Shown here in pieces: positions 28,114 through 38,992 of a DNA stretch of 43,473 bases. Both the position numbers and the translations under genes were made by a program. Origin of the DNA: Lactarius indigo. Lineage: Eukaryota > Basidiomycota > Agaricomycetes > Russulales > Russulaceae. The notes under the pieces are model-generated. The model made no database searches, had not been told where the DNA came from, and saw nothing but the letters and a program-made list of their open reading frames with translations. The DNA is taken from positions 1 to 43,473 of the forward strand of contig JAFKAC010000257.1 of assembly GCA_025766275.1 (NCBI GenBank), written 5' to 3'. Position 1 is the first letter of the stretch, and each line of letters starts with the position of its first letter.

Positions 28114-29433
28114 ATGACTGCGGGGGAGCACTATGTCTTGGGGATCCTACCGATTCTGAATTCCCCAGAGTCGCTGGAGATCATTGAGGAATTGTGGGAC
28201 TCGCCAAATGATGACGTTGCGCTATCTGCTCGGTGTGCTGCGGCGGTGGTCGCCGCGTTCATGATTACCCCCCAGCGTCGTACACCTGACCGGTTCATAG
28301 ATCCTGACGTCCATTTCATCTGGGACGACGACGCCAGCAAGCAGTTCCTGGCTCATCGGCTCGGTGTTGATACAGACGCTGGCGACGGCGGTGCTCCCAA
28401 CTATGACCCCCACAGCGACAACGCACAGCTGCATAACATCACGCACTTCCTCACGGACATCAAGGACAGGCTGGGATACATGAACACACAATGGTGGACG
28501 TCTGATAATGCATACTCGATCCTCCGGGAGCACCAGGCACTGTCTGATGCGCGCCATACAGAAGAGTACCGCATTGGCCACAGCACATTTGACCAGCAAG
28601 GCGGCCGAGCATCACCTGCGTTTGTGCCTGCCGCGCAGCAGGATCTCATCACACTCACTCTCGAAATACTGGCGCGAGACCCCGTTGCGAATGTTGCGAC
28701 GTCATGGGGCGAGGCATTCCGTGACGCATATAGACGATTCAAGGAAGTGGCATGGGAACAGGCGCAGGAACAGGTGCGGGAACAGGTGCGGGAACGGGTG
28801 TTTTCACAGGCGCAGCAGGTATCGGTGCAGGAAATGGCACGAAGATTTGTGTTGGCACTGACGTTGAGATTCCCGCTGTTACTGGCGCTGACACTGAGGG
28901 GGATACTGGTGTGTGTGTATACACCGGTGCGGCCACTATTGCGTATGGCGTTTCTGGTGTGTGAACCGGTGTTGACCCTGATGTGTGTACCGGTGTGTCC
29001 TCTGCTATGTGCTCTGGTGCTTGTTCTGGGGTGTGCACTGGAGCTGACAATGGAGCTGGCACTGGAGCTGGTGCGGGCACTGTGGCCGGCACTGTCACTG
29101 GTGTGGACCCTAGCGTGGGCACCAGTGTGGGCACCGATGTGGGCTCTGGCGTGGGCCCTGAAGTGGGCACAGGAGCGGGCACAGGAGCAGGTGCTGCGAG
29201 TGACTTTGGCTCAGATCCGGACACGGGCCGCGGAGAGTCTCAATATGATCGAGCATGCGCTGAAACCCGTCCTGGAAATACACCTGCCCGACGATGACAC
29301 ATCTCTATCTCAAACTCCTGTGCCGCAGTCCGTGGAAGTCGCGAGCATGGCGACGGCCCCTCCCGATGATGGACCAGTCCCGACGCATGCTGGATCTGCC
29401 CAAAATTCGTTGCCTCGGGCCACGCCCCCTTGA
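28114..29433 (+). CDS. Orphan ORF, 439 aa, with a repetitive C-terminal half
   Basis: The uninterrupted ORF begins MTAGEHYVLGILP. The first ~215 residues are of mixed composition (RFIDPDVHFIWDDDASKQF, NTQWWTSDNAYSILREH) and match no family I recognise. From about residue 210 the DNA becomes a degenerate six-base-type repeat: QAQEQVREQVRERV, then hydrophobic LALTL/ALELV stretches, then a Trp-rich WAPVWAPMWALAWAL run. An acidic/Pro C-terminus follows. The ORF ends 2 bp before the Plavaka B terminal repeat, so its natural end may have been replaced by the insertion. The repeat is also open on the minus strand (28739-29224, PVPAPVPAP type) and in another plus frame (GTGAGTGAGT). The repetitive half may thus be a minisatellite rather than selected protein. 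Confidence 0.5.
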   Translation: MTAGEHYVLGILPILNSPESLEIIEELWDSPNDDVALSARCAAAVVAAFMITPQRRTPDRFIDPDVHFIWDDDASKQFLAHRLGVDTDAGDGGAPNYDPHSDNAQLHNITHFLTDIKDRLGYMNTQWWTSDNAYSILREHQALSDARHTEEYRIGHSTFDQQGGRASPAFVPAAQQDLITLTLEILARDPVANVATSWGEAFRDAYRRFKEVAWEQAQEQVREQVRERVFSQAQQVSVQEMARRFVLALTLRFPLLLALTLRGILVCVYTPVRPLLRMAFLVCEPVLTLMCVPVCPLLCALVLVLGCALELTMELALELVRALWPALSLVWTLAWAPVWAPMWALAWALKWAQERAQEQVLRVTLAQIRTRAAESLNMIEHALKPVLEIHLPDDDTSLSQTPVPQSVEVASMATAPPDDGPVPTHAGSAQNSLPRATPP

Positions 29434-29434
29434 G

Positions 29435-29451
29435 CATCAGGAAAAACCTAC
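29435..29451 (+). repeat. Plavaka B left terminal inverted repeat
   Basis: CATCAGGAAAAACCTAC, 15 of 17 positions paired with the right end. The core GGAAAAACCT is perfect. Confidence 0.72.
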
Positions 29452-30003
29452 TTCGATAATTTGTTGATAATTGATGATAATTATGATAGGATAGCGATAA
29501 ATTATCGATAAGCTAGATTATCGTCATTATATTATATTAGGGTAACCCCTGATTATATTATATCTAATTAGCAATAATGGAAAGATAATCCGCAGATAGT
29601 TGAGAGAAAATTCACAATATTCACGAACAATCGGTGATAATTTCGTTCGCTACGCTACCACAAAATTAGGTGCTAATTAAAATAAAATCAGGGTTTTTTT
29701 TTTTTTTTTAGAATCCAGTCACCGGCTACTGAGTACGGTAAAAAAATTGAAGTCAAAGAAACTGACGCATTGGGTATGCAAGCCAGCTGTTGACTGTCAA
29801 TATGTCAGTGATAATATTCAGGACATTATGAAGGGACTTACAGCTGGCTAATAAGTTGCGCGTTGAGGCTTGACAACAGCTTATCATTCAAGTAAATCTA
29901 GGTCAATTTCCGTGATTTGAGAACCCAAGGGAATATCGCCAACTTCACTGTGGCCATAGGCAACTAGTTAGTCAAGATTGTGACAATGTTAATAACCATA
30001 AAC
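29452..30003. other. Plavaka B left subterminal region
   Basis: Very AT-rich, with repeated GATAAT/GATAA/TTATC words (at least eight in 29455-29515) and a run of T near 29695-29710. Such subterminal repeats are typical transposase-binding arrays. The leftward gene may extend in by one more exon: after a GTGAGT donor at about 30000 an open tail runs to about 29905 (DIPLGSQITEIDLDLLE), but the phase does not fit cleanly. Confidence 0.55.
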
Positions 30004-32037
30004 TCACCTAGCCAGAGAGTAGATACTTGACATCATTTTGTGATATGCGTTGCTCCGCTGGTTCTGAATGATTTGAAGTGTTTGGACATGAGCTTGATAG
30101 ACACCGAAGTATGTGTTCGCTGAAAACTCTGTGGGTTGTTGTACCCCAGTACGCCACTCATGTATGGATGCATATAGCTGGTAATTTGGGTTAGCATGTT
30201 CACGCACAAGGAAAAATCGACTCACAGCTGTTGAAACCAATGCAACCATTGGAATCGGCACCTCACGTACTGTCACCCCATCATCACCAGTATGGCGAGA
30301 GAAAGCTTGGTCAAATCGGGTGCTAAGAGAGGCACTTCCATTTCCTCCGATGAAATATAGATCACGGATGGCCTGGATGATCCGTCGGTTGCGATACGGT
30401 TGCGACTGCATGACAAGCCTATTTGCACCGGGAACCTGACTAAAGGTTAGACAGTCACAGCTAAATAAAACAAACTTACTCGCCTTTGGTCCCTTCGGGT
30501 ACACGTATTTATAACCCGAGCGTTGCCACTCAACAGCTTGAATAATGTCTTCCGGCACCATAGACGTAAATTCACCCAAAACGATCGCGTTGCAGCGTTC
30601 TTTTACCTCACTCCGGAAAAGGGGGATCCGAGCACGCAGCTTTAGAGTTTGAACAAATGTCAGTTTGTGGTCCTCGGCAGAGGAAGAACTTACGACGGGG
30701 GCAAATTTCAATATGTAGTCGTCATCATGGAGGAGGCGCCTCTGGATGGAAACAGCAGCAGGGCAATGCCTCTGCGCAGCGATGTTAAGTGCCTGTCGGA
30801 TAAATGAGATAATAAGGATGCCATTCGGGAACGCGTTGATGAAGAGCAGGGATGATTGGAGATCTTCAATGGCGTCTTGAACCACGTCACGCATCAGTTT
30901 ACTCTGCTGGGTAAGCTTGAATCGGGTCAGGCCTGGGGGAATAACGAGGTCAGTCTCGGCAGGCCAGGCCGACAATGTGGCAGCTGTCGCCTGCCCCTGT
31001 TCCTGGTGCAACCCAGCTGGCACTACAATTTGCTCGGTTCAATGTAAAGAACGTGTAGTATTGGCACTTACCCGGAGTCTCAGATACCAGAGCTGGTGGC
31101 AGCATGGGCACCAAAGAGCCGATGTTCCGAGGTGACGTGTCGTCATCGCTGGACAATGTCTCGGTACTGACCATCTTCCTCACACTGGTGGGTGTGGTAC
31201 ACCTATCAGTAACAGCTGGAACCAGCCAGGATGGACTCTGCGAAAGTACGAGTGAGGGGCAAGTTCGAGAGGTGTCATCGGACACACCTCAGCAGCCATC
31301 GCCTTGTGGATCTTGTCCAGCGGTCCTTGGGGGAGGTCAGCCAAGTCGTCCTCATCATCAGAGCCCTCCTCAGTGGTAGGATAGTTATCGTGATCCCTAG
31401 GGGCAGGATTGAACCTGGGCTCTGCGCCAAAGACATATGTGCGACTGGGATTAGGAAACAAAGATGTGGCTGACGTGGCTGAAGGGAGGAAAAAACGCGT
31501 AAGTGGTTTCGTTTGGGATGAACAAACATATTATGTCAGCTATTCTCACTTGGTTGCGCCAAACGTGTGCCTCCCTCGTTCATCCCTGCAACGCCTCTGG
31601 ACGGTGACTGTCCCACCGCCTCACTCTCACTGGCCAAGTGAAATACCATAGGACGACCACGATCTGGACCTTCAGATGTCGGTCAGGTAAGTCGTTTGAT
31701 CTGGTTACATTGTACTTACCAACATTCCGCGCTTTTTTAGCAGGAGTGGGTTGAACCGCAGCAGGGATTCTGGGGCTATCGTTGAGGGAGGTTGAGGTAC
31801 GTTTCCCTTTTCCTTTCTATTGTGTGAGTTGCTGCTGACTCGGCACATCTTGGGCTCACCTGTTAGTTTCCTTTGGGGTGGAGTTGGGTCACTGGCGTGT
31901 TGAACGTTGACGTCTTGACCACCGACACTGACTTCATTTGTATTCGTTCGCATACCAGAATGGCCCAATGAAGTGTTGACACTATCTGATACCTGAACCT
32001 CCCGCAGTCGCTTTGACTTGCGTGTGTGTGGTGCCAT
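30004..32037 (-). CDS. DUF6532-domain gene of Plavaka B, multi-exon
   Basis: The start ATG at 32037 gives MAPHTRKSKRLREVQ. Several exons with short GT-AG introns encode a basic/low-complexity N-terminus, an acidic segment (SDDEDDLADLPQGPLD) and a C-terminal globular region. The C-terminal part has RRIIQAIRDLYFIGG, VPIPMVALVSTA, intron 30225-30178 (GTGAGT...CCAG), then LYASIHEWRTG and FSANTYFGVYQAHVQTL. This order (Pro-Met-ALV-STA, EW-x-xG, then a Y-x-x-H helix) is how I recognise DUF6532, a domain of unknown function common in mushroom genomes. Another intron interrupts near 30440-30480. The join of exon 1 to exon 2 (31870-31800) needs a phase change that no clean splice pair gives, and the last exon is uncertain. 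The gene may therefore be slightly damaged. The coordinates span the supported part. Confidence 0.65.
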
Positions 32038-32250
32038 CAGCAACAAGAAAAAAAGAGAGAACGAGAACGAGTGGAATGGTGAGTATGAGTATGACACGGA
32101 ACGACAGGAATTTGGATGAGGTCTCAAACCCAAGGTATGTATCGTATTTATATCGACAATTCTGGCATGCTGATTAAAAGGACCCCAGTGTACGTTGACG
32201 CATTCACTGCTCTTCCCCCCTTCCTTGCTAGCACCATATCGACCGCACCA
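32038..32250. promoter_or_regulatory. Divergent promoter of Plavaka B
   Basis: A 213-bp gap between divergent start codons, with a TATA-like GTATTTATATCG at about 32143-32154, suited to the rightward transposase gene. Confidence 0.5.
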
Positions 32251-33712
32251 ATGATCCGATGTGCTGGCTGCAACAAGTATTTCACACATTCGGGTCACTC
32301 TCAGCACATCAGCAAGACCCGACGCCCTGACTGCCAGAATTTGCATCGGTCGCTGCAAACCCATTCAACATCTCGACTAGCGCATGCGGGATCATCTTTA
32401 GCACCAAACACCAGCGCCGAATCATGGCGCATGGAAGATGAGCCCATTGGCGATTGGGAAGATGAAATTGATTCATACGACAACGGATTTAGCTCTGATT
32501 CGTCGTCACAACAAAGCCACGAGGACGCCACACCAGATAGCAATGACGGAGGTAAGTTTTTTCAGACCATACAATGTGGCACGTCGCATTAATCCCATAA
32601 TAGATAGCGTTGGTGACGAAACCGATTGCATAGGTGATGTCGACTCCACAGATGCTAACACATTTGAAGCTATCTTCGGGGAGAGGAATTTCAGTTCCGT
32701 GGTCACCCCCGAACTTGAACACGCCGATGAACCTCAGTCCTTATCGCCACCCCCAGAACCCCCAATTCCTGAGGCTTGTAACCCGGACACAAGGCCAATA
32801 TCATTTGTTGATCGCTTTCCTCATGGTCACCCTGGCGCTCCGGTGGCTGGTACACCTCAAGTTTCCTCCGCCTATGGGTCAACACACCATGAGTTGCAGG
32901 ACTCAGTGTGGGCCCCCTTTCGGTCCCAATGCGACTGGGAATTTGCACACTGGGCAAAGACATGCGGGGCAACGGCTTCAGCTGTGACGGCACTGCTCGC
33001 GATCCCTGAGGTATGGGAAAGTTCTTTCCCTCTAGCGCTGCTAATGTTTTATTCTGGAAGCTCGTCGACAAACTTGGGCTATCCTACAGAACAAGTACGG
33101 AACTGAATGACATCATCAACAAGGCACTGCCTGGGCGTCCATCTTTCCAGTGCGAAGATATGAATCTTGGAGATGAATGCCTCCAATTTCACTATCGCGA
33201 GATAATTCCATGCATCCGGTCCCTTTTTGGAAACCCCGAGTTTGCACACAGACTCGTATTTGCCCCAGAGAGGCACTACGCCGACGCTGAGCGAACATGC
33301 CGAGTTTATAATGAGATGCATACGGGCGATTGGTGGTGGTCTGTACAGGTGCGTAACTCGTTTGCTATTTGGGTTCAGGTACTTACCGAACATGCACTAG
33401 ACATCACTCGAGGCGCGCCATCCTGGAGCAACTGTCGTTCCACTCATTATTTCCTCCGACAAAACACAGCTAACGCTGTTCCGGAATAAGTCAGCGTATC
33501 CGATATATATGGGGATTGGCAATATACCTAAGGACATTCGCCGAAAACCGTCACGCGCTGCACAGATGCTGATCGGGTATATCCCGACAACCAAGCTAAC
33601 TGGTATCACAAACAAGGCCGCTCGTCGTCGCGCCATTGCTAACCTTTTTCATTCATGTATGGAAAGGGTCCTTCGTCCGATCCATGCCATAGGTGAAACA
33701 GGTTTGGCTATG

Positions 33713-33717
33713 CAGAG
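33713..33717. repeat. Target-site duplication CAGAG, left copy, of G1-B
   Basis: CAGAG here corresponds to CGGAG at 41548-41552, one mismatch. Counting only one copy restores the transposase frame across the site, which supports a 5-bp duplication. Confidence 0.85.
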
Positions 33718-34222
33718 TGTAACGCCGTCACGACGTTAGCTCGACTTGAGCTCTATAGAGGCGGTAACAACTTAGCGAATGGCTTGAAGACACGAAGGTC
33801 CAAGCGTAGACAATAGTGAACACTCGAAGGTGCACTTCAATGGGTTGCTGTCCTGTGCCGCGAGCGAAGGCGGACTCCGGTTTACTGTTTAAGAGGGGAA
33901 ACAAGAGGGAAAGAGAGAGAGAACAAGTGACGATTCAAGAAGACCAAGATGGCGTATCTTGGTCTTCACAAGACAGGTTAAATACAAGTCGAGCAGGCTT
34001 TCAAGCGCTGCTATGAGTCACAGTAGTGTAGCGTCCAACGTATCGCGTAAGTAGCTCGAACCCTAATACTACTACTACTAGTATTAGTGGCATAGTCCTC
34101 AGTCAGCAATCACCACGCAATCTCCTATCGTACTCGTAATCGCCTATCGTAAGTCCGCAACTAATCTACCTTACCGCCGTAGTTGCAACCGGTACAGTAA
34201 GGGTATGATTCAAAGCGTAACA
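33718..34222 (-). repeat. G1-B 3' LTR (505 bp)
   Basis: TGTAAC...GTAACA, partner of 41043-41547. The polypurine tract AAAAAGGGAGGTGA lies just inside it (34223-34236, minus strand). Confidence 0.95.
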
Positions 34223-34253
34223 TCACCTCCCTTTTTAGCGTGAGACCCCAGGC

Positions 34254-35837
34254 TCACCGAAAGTCGCGAGCCGGCCAATCGCGCTGTTCATCGGCAATGC
34301 GTTCTAGTGCGGTGGCGCGCTCCAAGCGATAGATGGCGTCGCGTCGGTCATCCTGTGCACACTCGATCATTGCGCGGAGTTGACTCACCCTCGCCCGAAG
34401 TCGATCCAACTCGTAGCTGGCCGCACGGAAGCGCGTAACTTCTGCGGTGAGCGACTCATCGTTGATACGATTGAGCGCGCGGTCGGTGATCTTATCCGCC
34501 TCGAAGACAACGAGGTCTTCGTGCGGATATGTGGGGCGGAGCGCCGCGGACACGTGAGGCTCGGCGTAGAAGGGCTTACCATAGACGTGTGGCGAGCCTG
34601 GTATGACTCCTAGTATAAGGGGGTCCGCTCCTCCAATGATTTGGACATGCGATGCGTCCCTTTCTACTCCGTCTGGCCCGGTGATGGGGTATCGAATGTA
34701 ATGGGGTCGTCGGTTCGCCCGGAACCCTTCAGGCGCAATGACATGCGCGGGGTCCTCGGCGGCGGTGAATGGACGGTGATCGGCGGCACCAGGCACGCGC
34801 ACACGTCCTCGATACATGGGGGACCCGTCGGAGTAGACGAGCCAGGGCGTGACGAGGGGATTATCAGGGTCGCGTTTCGTTCGAAGGAAGGTGTGTCTCG
34901 CCGGGTAATAATCTTCGTCGTCATGGCCAGCCTCAGCTGCCGCCATCGCTGCCATCGCTCGCACATCTCCCTCAGTCGGGCCGCTGCTGAGTCCAGCTGC
35001 TCCTTCTGCCACGCTGCCGCTACCCTCTTCCAACCCTCCAACTCGTACTCCATCAGCGCTTGAACGCTGGTCGTTGCTCGGGAAAACTCCGCGAATGCCG
35101 ATGAGGTCGTCGCTTGGGGGGATAGCGGCGATGGGTTCACGCTCGCCGCGATCGTTTTGGAAGACGTGGACGACGGCTCGGTCGTTGTCGGGGGTGGTTG
35201 TCGGGTCTGGGAATCTGGTGACAACGTTGGCCCATTCTTGTGCGGTGATGGGCCCCTCTGCTGGTGCAAGAGGTGTCCATGGTGTGAGCTGAGTGTTGGG
35301 AACTTCGGTGTCGTCGTCCTCTGCCAAGAGGGCGCGGGCGTCTTCTGCGAGGGAATCGAGGAGTTGCGCCTGTGTGACATGTCGTAGTGGAGAAGTGGGC
35401 ATAAGAGTAATGGTTGAGCGAAGGAAGAGGGGATGACTGTCCTCCACTCGGGCGACCCCCACTTTATCTCTTCTGCCGTGGGTTTGTGCTTCCTGATACA
35501 AACGGAGCGCTTCCGGCGCAAAGACGTCATCCTTGTTGACCCACTGGTTCTCCGAGTCTGGGTATCCCTTCCATTTGACCAGATACTGGAGGCGTCTTCC
35601 TCTGCCGAAATGCCGAGTGTCTAGAATGGCCTCGACCTCGTATTCCTCTTCCCCATCTATCAGTTCGGGCGGTGGTCGTGTGAAGTTCTCTCCGTGCAGG
35701 GAAGTTTGCTTATACGGTGTGAGAAGATCGATATGAAACACTGGGTGGATACTCCACTGCGTGGGAAGTTCCAATCGATAGTTGTAAGGGGACATCACCT
35801 GTACCACCCGAAAGGGTCCGTGGCGTCGCGCCGCTAG
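34254..35837 (-). pseudogene. pol: G1-B pol C-terminus: chromodomain plus long unusual extension
   Basis: This 517-codon frame begins at the GPY/F end of integrase (VMSPYNYRLELP, HPVFHIDLLTPY). A chromodomain follows (EEYEVEAILDTRHFG, LQYLVKWKGYPDSENQW) at about 50-105. Beyond it come roughly 400 residues not found in standard chromoviruses: a Ser/Pro/Thr-rich linker, a compact-looking part (YYPARHTFLRTKRDP, SPMYRGRVRVPG, HYIRYPITGPDGVER, VQIIGGADPLILGVIPGS), and a predicted coiled coil (TRFRAASYELDRLRARVSQL). It is separated from the rest of pol by a one-base deletion near 35838 (copy A has GTTTCGCTG where this copy has GTTTGCTG). In the parent element it was therefore fused to integrase. 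The function of the extension is unknown. Confidence 0.85.
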
Positions 35838-38548
35838 TTTGCTGTAGGCTGATTGGTTCGAAGATGTTTGCCCTCAAGCCATACAAGGTCGCTGACGCTG
35901 AACTTGGGCGTATCTTTGTTGCGCACCCATGACTCTTGCGCCTTCTTTATAAGGCGTTGGGCATCGTTTCTAGCTTCTTTCAGCTGTGTTAGTCGCTCGG
36001 TCGCAAGGGGAATGGGAGATGGCTTATCCGTCCAATCCGCTTGCGGGTTATACCCCATCAGAAGTTGGAACGGCGACTCTTTGGTGTGTTCATGTGGCCA
36101 GTTGTTGTGCGCAAATTCGGCGATTGGTAGGTAAGCTTCCCAATTGTCTTGCCGCTCATTTACCCAAAAGCGTAGGTACTGTTCCAGCCACTGGTTAGTG
36201 CGTTCGGACTGCCCATCAGTACGTGGATGATATGCAGTTGATATGTTCTGTTGAATCCCCAGAATGCGGCATACTTCTTTGGTAAACTTGGACGTAAAGC
36301 GGGGGTCGCGGTCGCTTATTATTTTGCGCGGCAGCCCGAAGCGTTTGAACACCTGGGTGACGTACAGAGTCGCCGTTTCTTCTGCGGTGATTTCTTCTCG
36401 ACATGGGATGAAGATGGAGGCTTTGCTGCAGTCGTGGTCTGTGACAGTTAGTATACTGTCGTACCCCTTAGAGACGGGGAGCTTGGTGATGAAGTCTACC
36501 GCCACTGTGTGGAACGGCATGGCTTCCAATATTGGCGTGATGGGATGCAACGCGGCCCGTATGGGCCTTGTGTTGACTTTGTTCCTTTGGCATTCTGCGC
36601 AGCCTTGCACGTACTCGTATACGTCTTTCCGGAGTCGCGGCCACCAGTAGTGTCTCTCCAGGATGCGTTGAGTTTTCGCAATTCCCAGATGGCCGTGTAT
36701 CGGCAGGTCGTGATGGTCGTGTATTAGTACACGTTGAGTTGACGCCGGTCCTGTGATTACGAACCTGCCGTCCTTGTACCATTCTCCTTGTATTTTCTTG
36801 AGGTGATAAGGGTCGACCCATATCTTGATCACCTCCTCGTCTTGTTGGTGGCGTGGTTGTAGTAGATTTGGGTTTGCGATGAAGGTGCGCGCGGTGTTAA
36901 GGGTTCGTACGAAGACTTCGGGGGGTAGGACCACTACTTCGCTGTTGTCCTCGACTCCTTGGTTGTAATCCGGTCGTCTCGACAGTGCATCTGCCCGTCC
37001 GTTGTTCTTTCCCTTAATGTGATGAATTTCGAAGTCATATTCAGAGAGTTCGAGTACTTCCCTGGCGACTCGTCTGCTGATCTTCTGTGGCGACTTCCAG
37101 TATTGCAGGTTCAGATGGTCCGAATAGATTTTAATCTTGTGGGGGGCACCTGCGAGAAGTGGTCGCCAGTTTCGTAGGGCCTTAACTATTGCGAGCAGCT
37201 CTAGGTCATAGATGTCGTAGTTTCTTTCGGCTTCAGAAAGCGTCGCCGAATAGTAACCTATGGGATGTTGCTTGCCGTCAGATTTCTTTTGCAGTAATAC
37301 GGCTCCCACCGCATAGCCCGAAGCGTCTACTTCCAACTCGAATGGATCTTGAAGGATGGGGTGCGCTAGCACCGGTTCCTCCGTTACAAGACGTTTTAGG
37401 GTGTTGAATGCCCTTTCTTCTTCTTCAGTCCATCGCCATTCTTCGTCCTTCCGTGTTAGTTTAGTGAGCGGCTTGGCGTGAGTTGCGAAACCGCAGATAA
37501 AGAGTCTGTAAAAGTTACAGAAGCCAAGGAAAGAACGGACGTCCTTGACTTTTGTCGGTGTTGGCCAGTCCTTGATACCTTGAACTTTTACAGGGTCCAT
37601 TCGGGTCACCCCCCTCTCAAGGATTACCCCAGGTAATCCATCCGCGGGTTGATGGAACAGGCACTTCTCGAGTTTGAAGTAGAGGTCGTGTTCCTCCGCA
37701 ACGCGTAAGACGTCGCAGACGGCGGCTACATGGGCCATCAGATTGTGGTCAACGTGAGTAGCGATACCAATATCGTCCATGTAGACGCGTATGGTAGTGC
37801 CCAGCTGTTCGTGCTTTGCTATTGTGTCGCGATAAATGTGGTTCATCATGGCTTGGAAGGTGGCGGGGGAGTTAGTGAGCCCGAAGAACATAACCGTGGG
37901 TTCGAAGAGGCCGAATTTAGTCTTGAATGCTGCCTTTTCCTGATCGCCGTCGCGAATGCGTATGTTGTTGTAGCCCCACCGGATGTCGAGTTTCGTGTAG
38001 ATGTGGGCATTGCTGAGGTCGAGGATGAGGTCTTGTATTAGTGGTAGCGGGTATTGATTTCGAATGGTGTGGGAGTTGATGACCCGGTAGTCCTGTACCG
38101 GTCGTAGTTTTCCGTCCTTCTTTTTAATGAAGAAGAAGGAGGATGCGTACGGGGAGATAGAAGGGCACAGGTACCCCTGCTTCAGCTTTTCCTCTAGAAA
38201 CTCTTTGAGTTCGCCCTCTTCTTTTTGGGTCATGGGATAGATCTTGCAGTCGATGGCGGCTGGCGCGGATGGTTTGAAGTCTATCGCGTGATCCCACGGC
38301 CTTGCCGGGGGAAAGCGGTGTGAGGCTTGCTCGTTAAAAAGTTTACTGAACATTGCGTATTCCTGAGGGAGCACTGCTGCCGTTTGGTGTTGTTTCGCTT
38401 GTATGGCCAACTCCGTCGAGGTGGTGGCTCTTACGAACGTCTCTTCTTCTAGTTCCCGCACAATGTCCTCCTTCTCGGCCACAATGAGGGCTCGAATGGT
38501 CGTTGTTGATAGCAACGCTTTGGTAGTTGCTAATATTACCGGCTGCAT
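35834..38548 (-). pseudogene. pol: G1-B pol: RT, RNase H, integrase
   Basis: The 904-codon open frame from MQPVILATT holds the end of the protease linker, RT (KKKDGKLRPVQDY, LDIRWGYNNIRI, YMDD at about 256-259), RNase H (EVDASGYAVGA, SDHLNLQYW), the zinc-binding region (HGHLGIAKTQ, CAECQRNK) and the integrase core (VAVDFITKLP, ISDRDPRFTS, TDGQSERTNQ). Inside RT two compensating indels replace the normal MDYLGVIL motif with ADGLPGVIL. The frame is cut off from gag and protease upstream, and from the chromodomain downstream, by single-base indels. Confidence 0.92.
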
Positions 38549-38992
38549 ATCGGGTGTATGGTGGCAGTGGCCCAGCTGATGGTTGGTTCAAATGTGCTTA
38601 GCCATGGATAGCCCAGCACCATGTCTTCGCTTCCAAGGTCGGTGATCAGGAAGGTCATTTGCTTTATCTGTCCCCGTGTTTTCACTTCTAGGTTAACATA
38701 ATGAGTGATTAACCCAGCTTTGTTTTCCGTGTTGTCTATATTCCATATCTTGCGAGGCGTGGTTTAGTGGCTGTGTTTGGATACCAGCCCGTTTTGCTAG
38801 GCTGGGTCAGATGAAGTTGTCAGTCGCGCCGGAGTCGACCAGCGCATTTGTTTCAGTCGTTTGGTAATTCGTACGGACAGTTACTGGAATTCTCATAGAT
38901 CGATAGCGCGTTGTCACAATTACAGAATTACATTGAAGAGCCCTCACCCAGACTGACGGGTTCAGGTGTCCCGAAAACCCTCTTTCCCCCAT
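38549..38992 (-). pseudogene. pol: G1-B protease region, broken
   Basis: Starts MGERGFSG at 38992 and reaches ALVDSGATDNFI, then stops at TGA 38809-38807, where copy A has CGA. Two single-base indels (near 38555 and 38760) shift the frame relative to copy A. Confidence 0.88.

Noticed and set aside
28739..29224. Minus-strand Pro/Val/Ala-rich frame, 161 codons
   Set aside because: It is the reverse reading of the GC-rich repeat inside the 439-codon plus-strand ORF. A repeat with a six-base period is open in many frames, so this is weak evidence for a gene.
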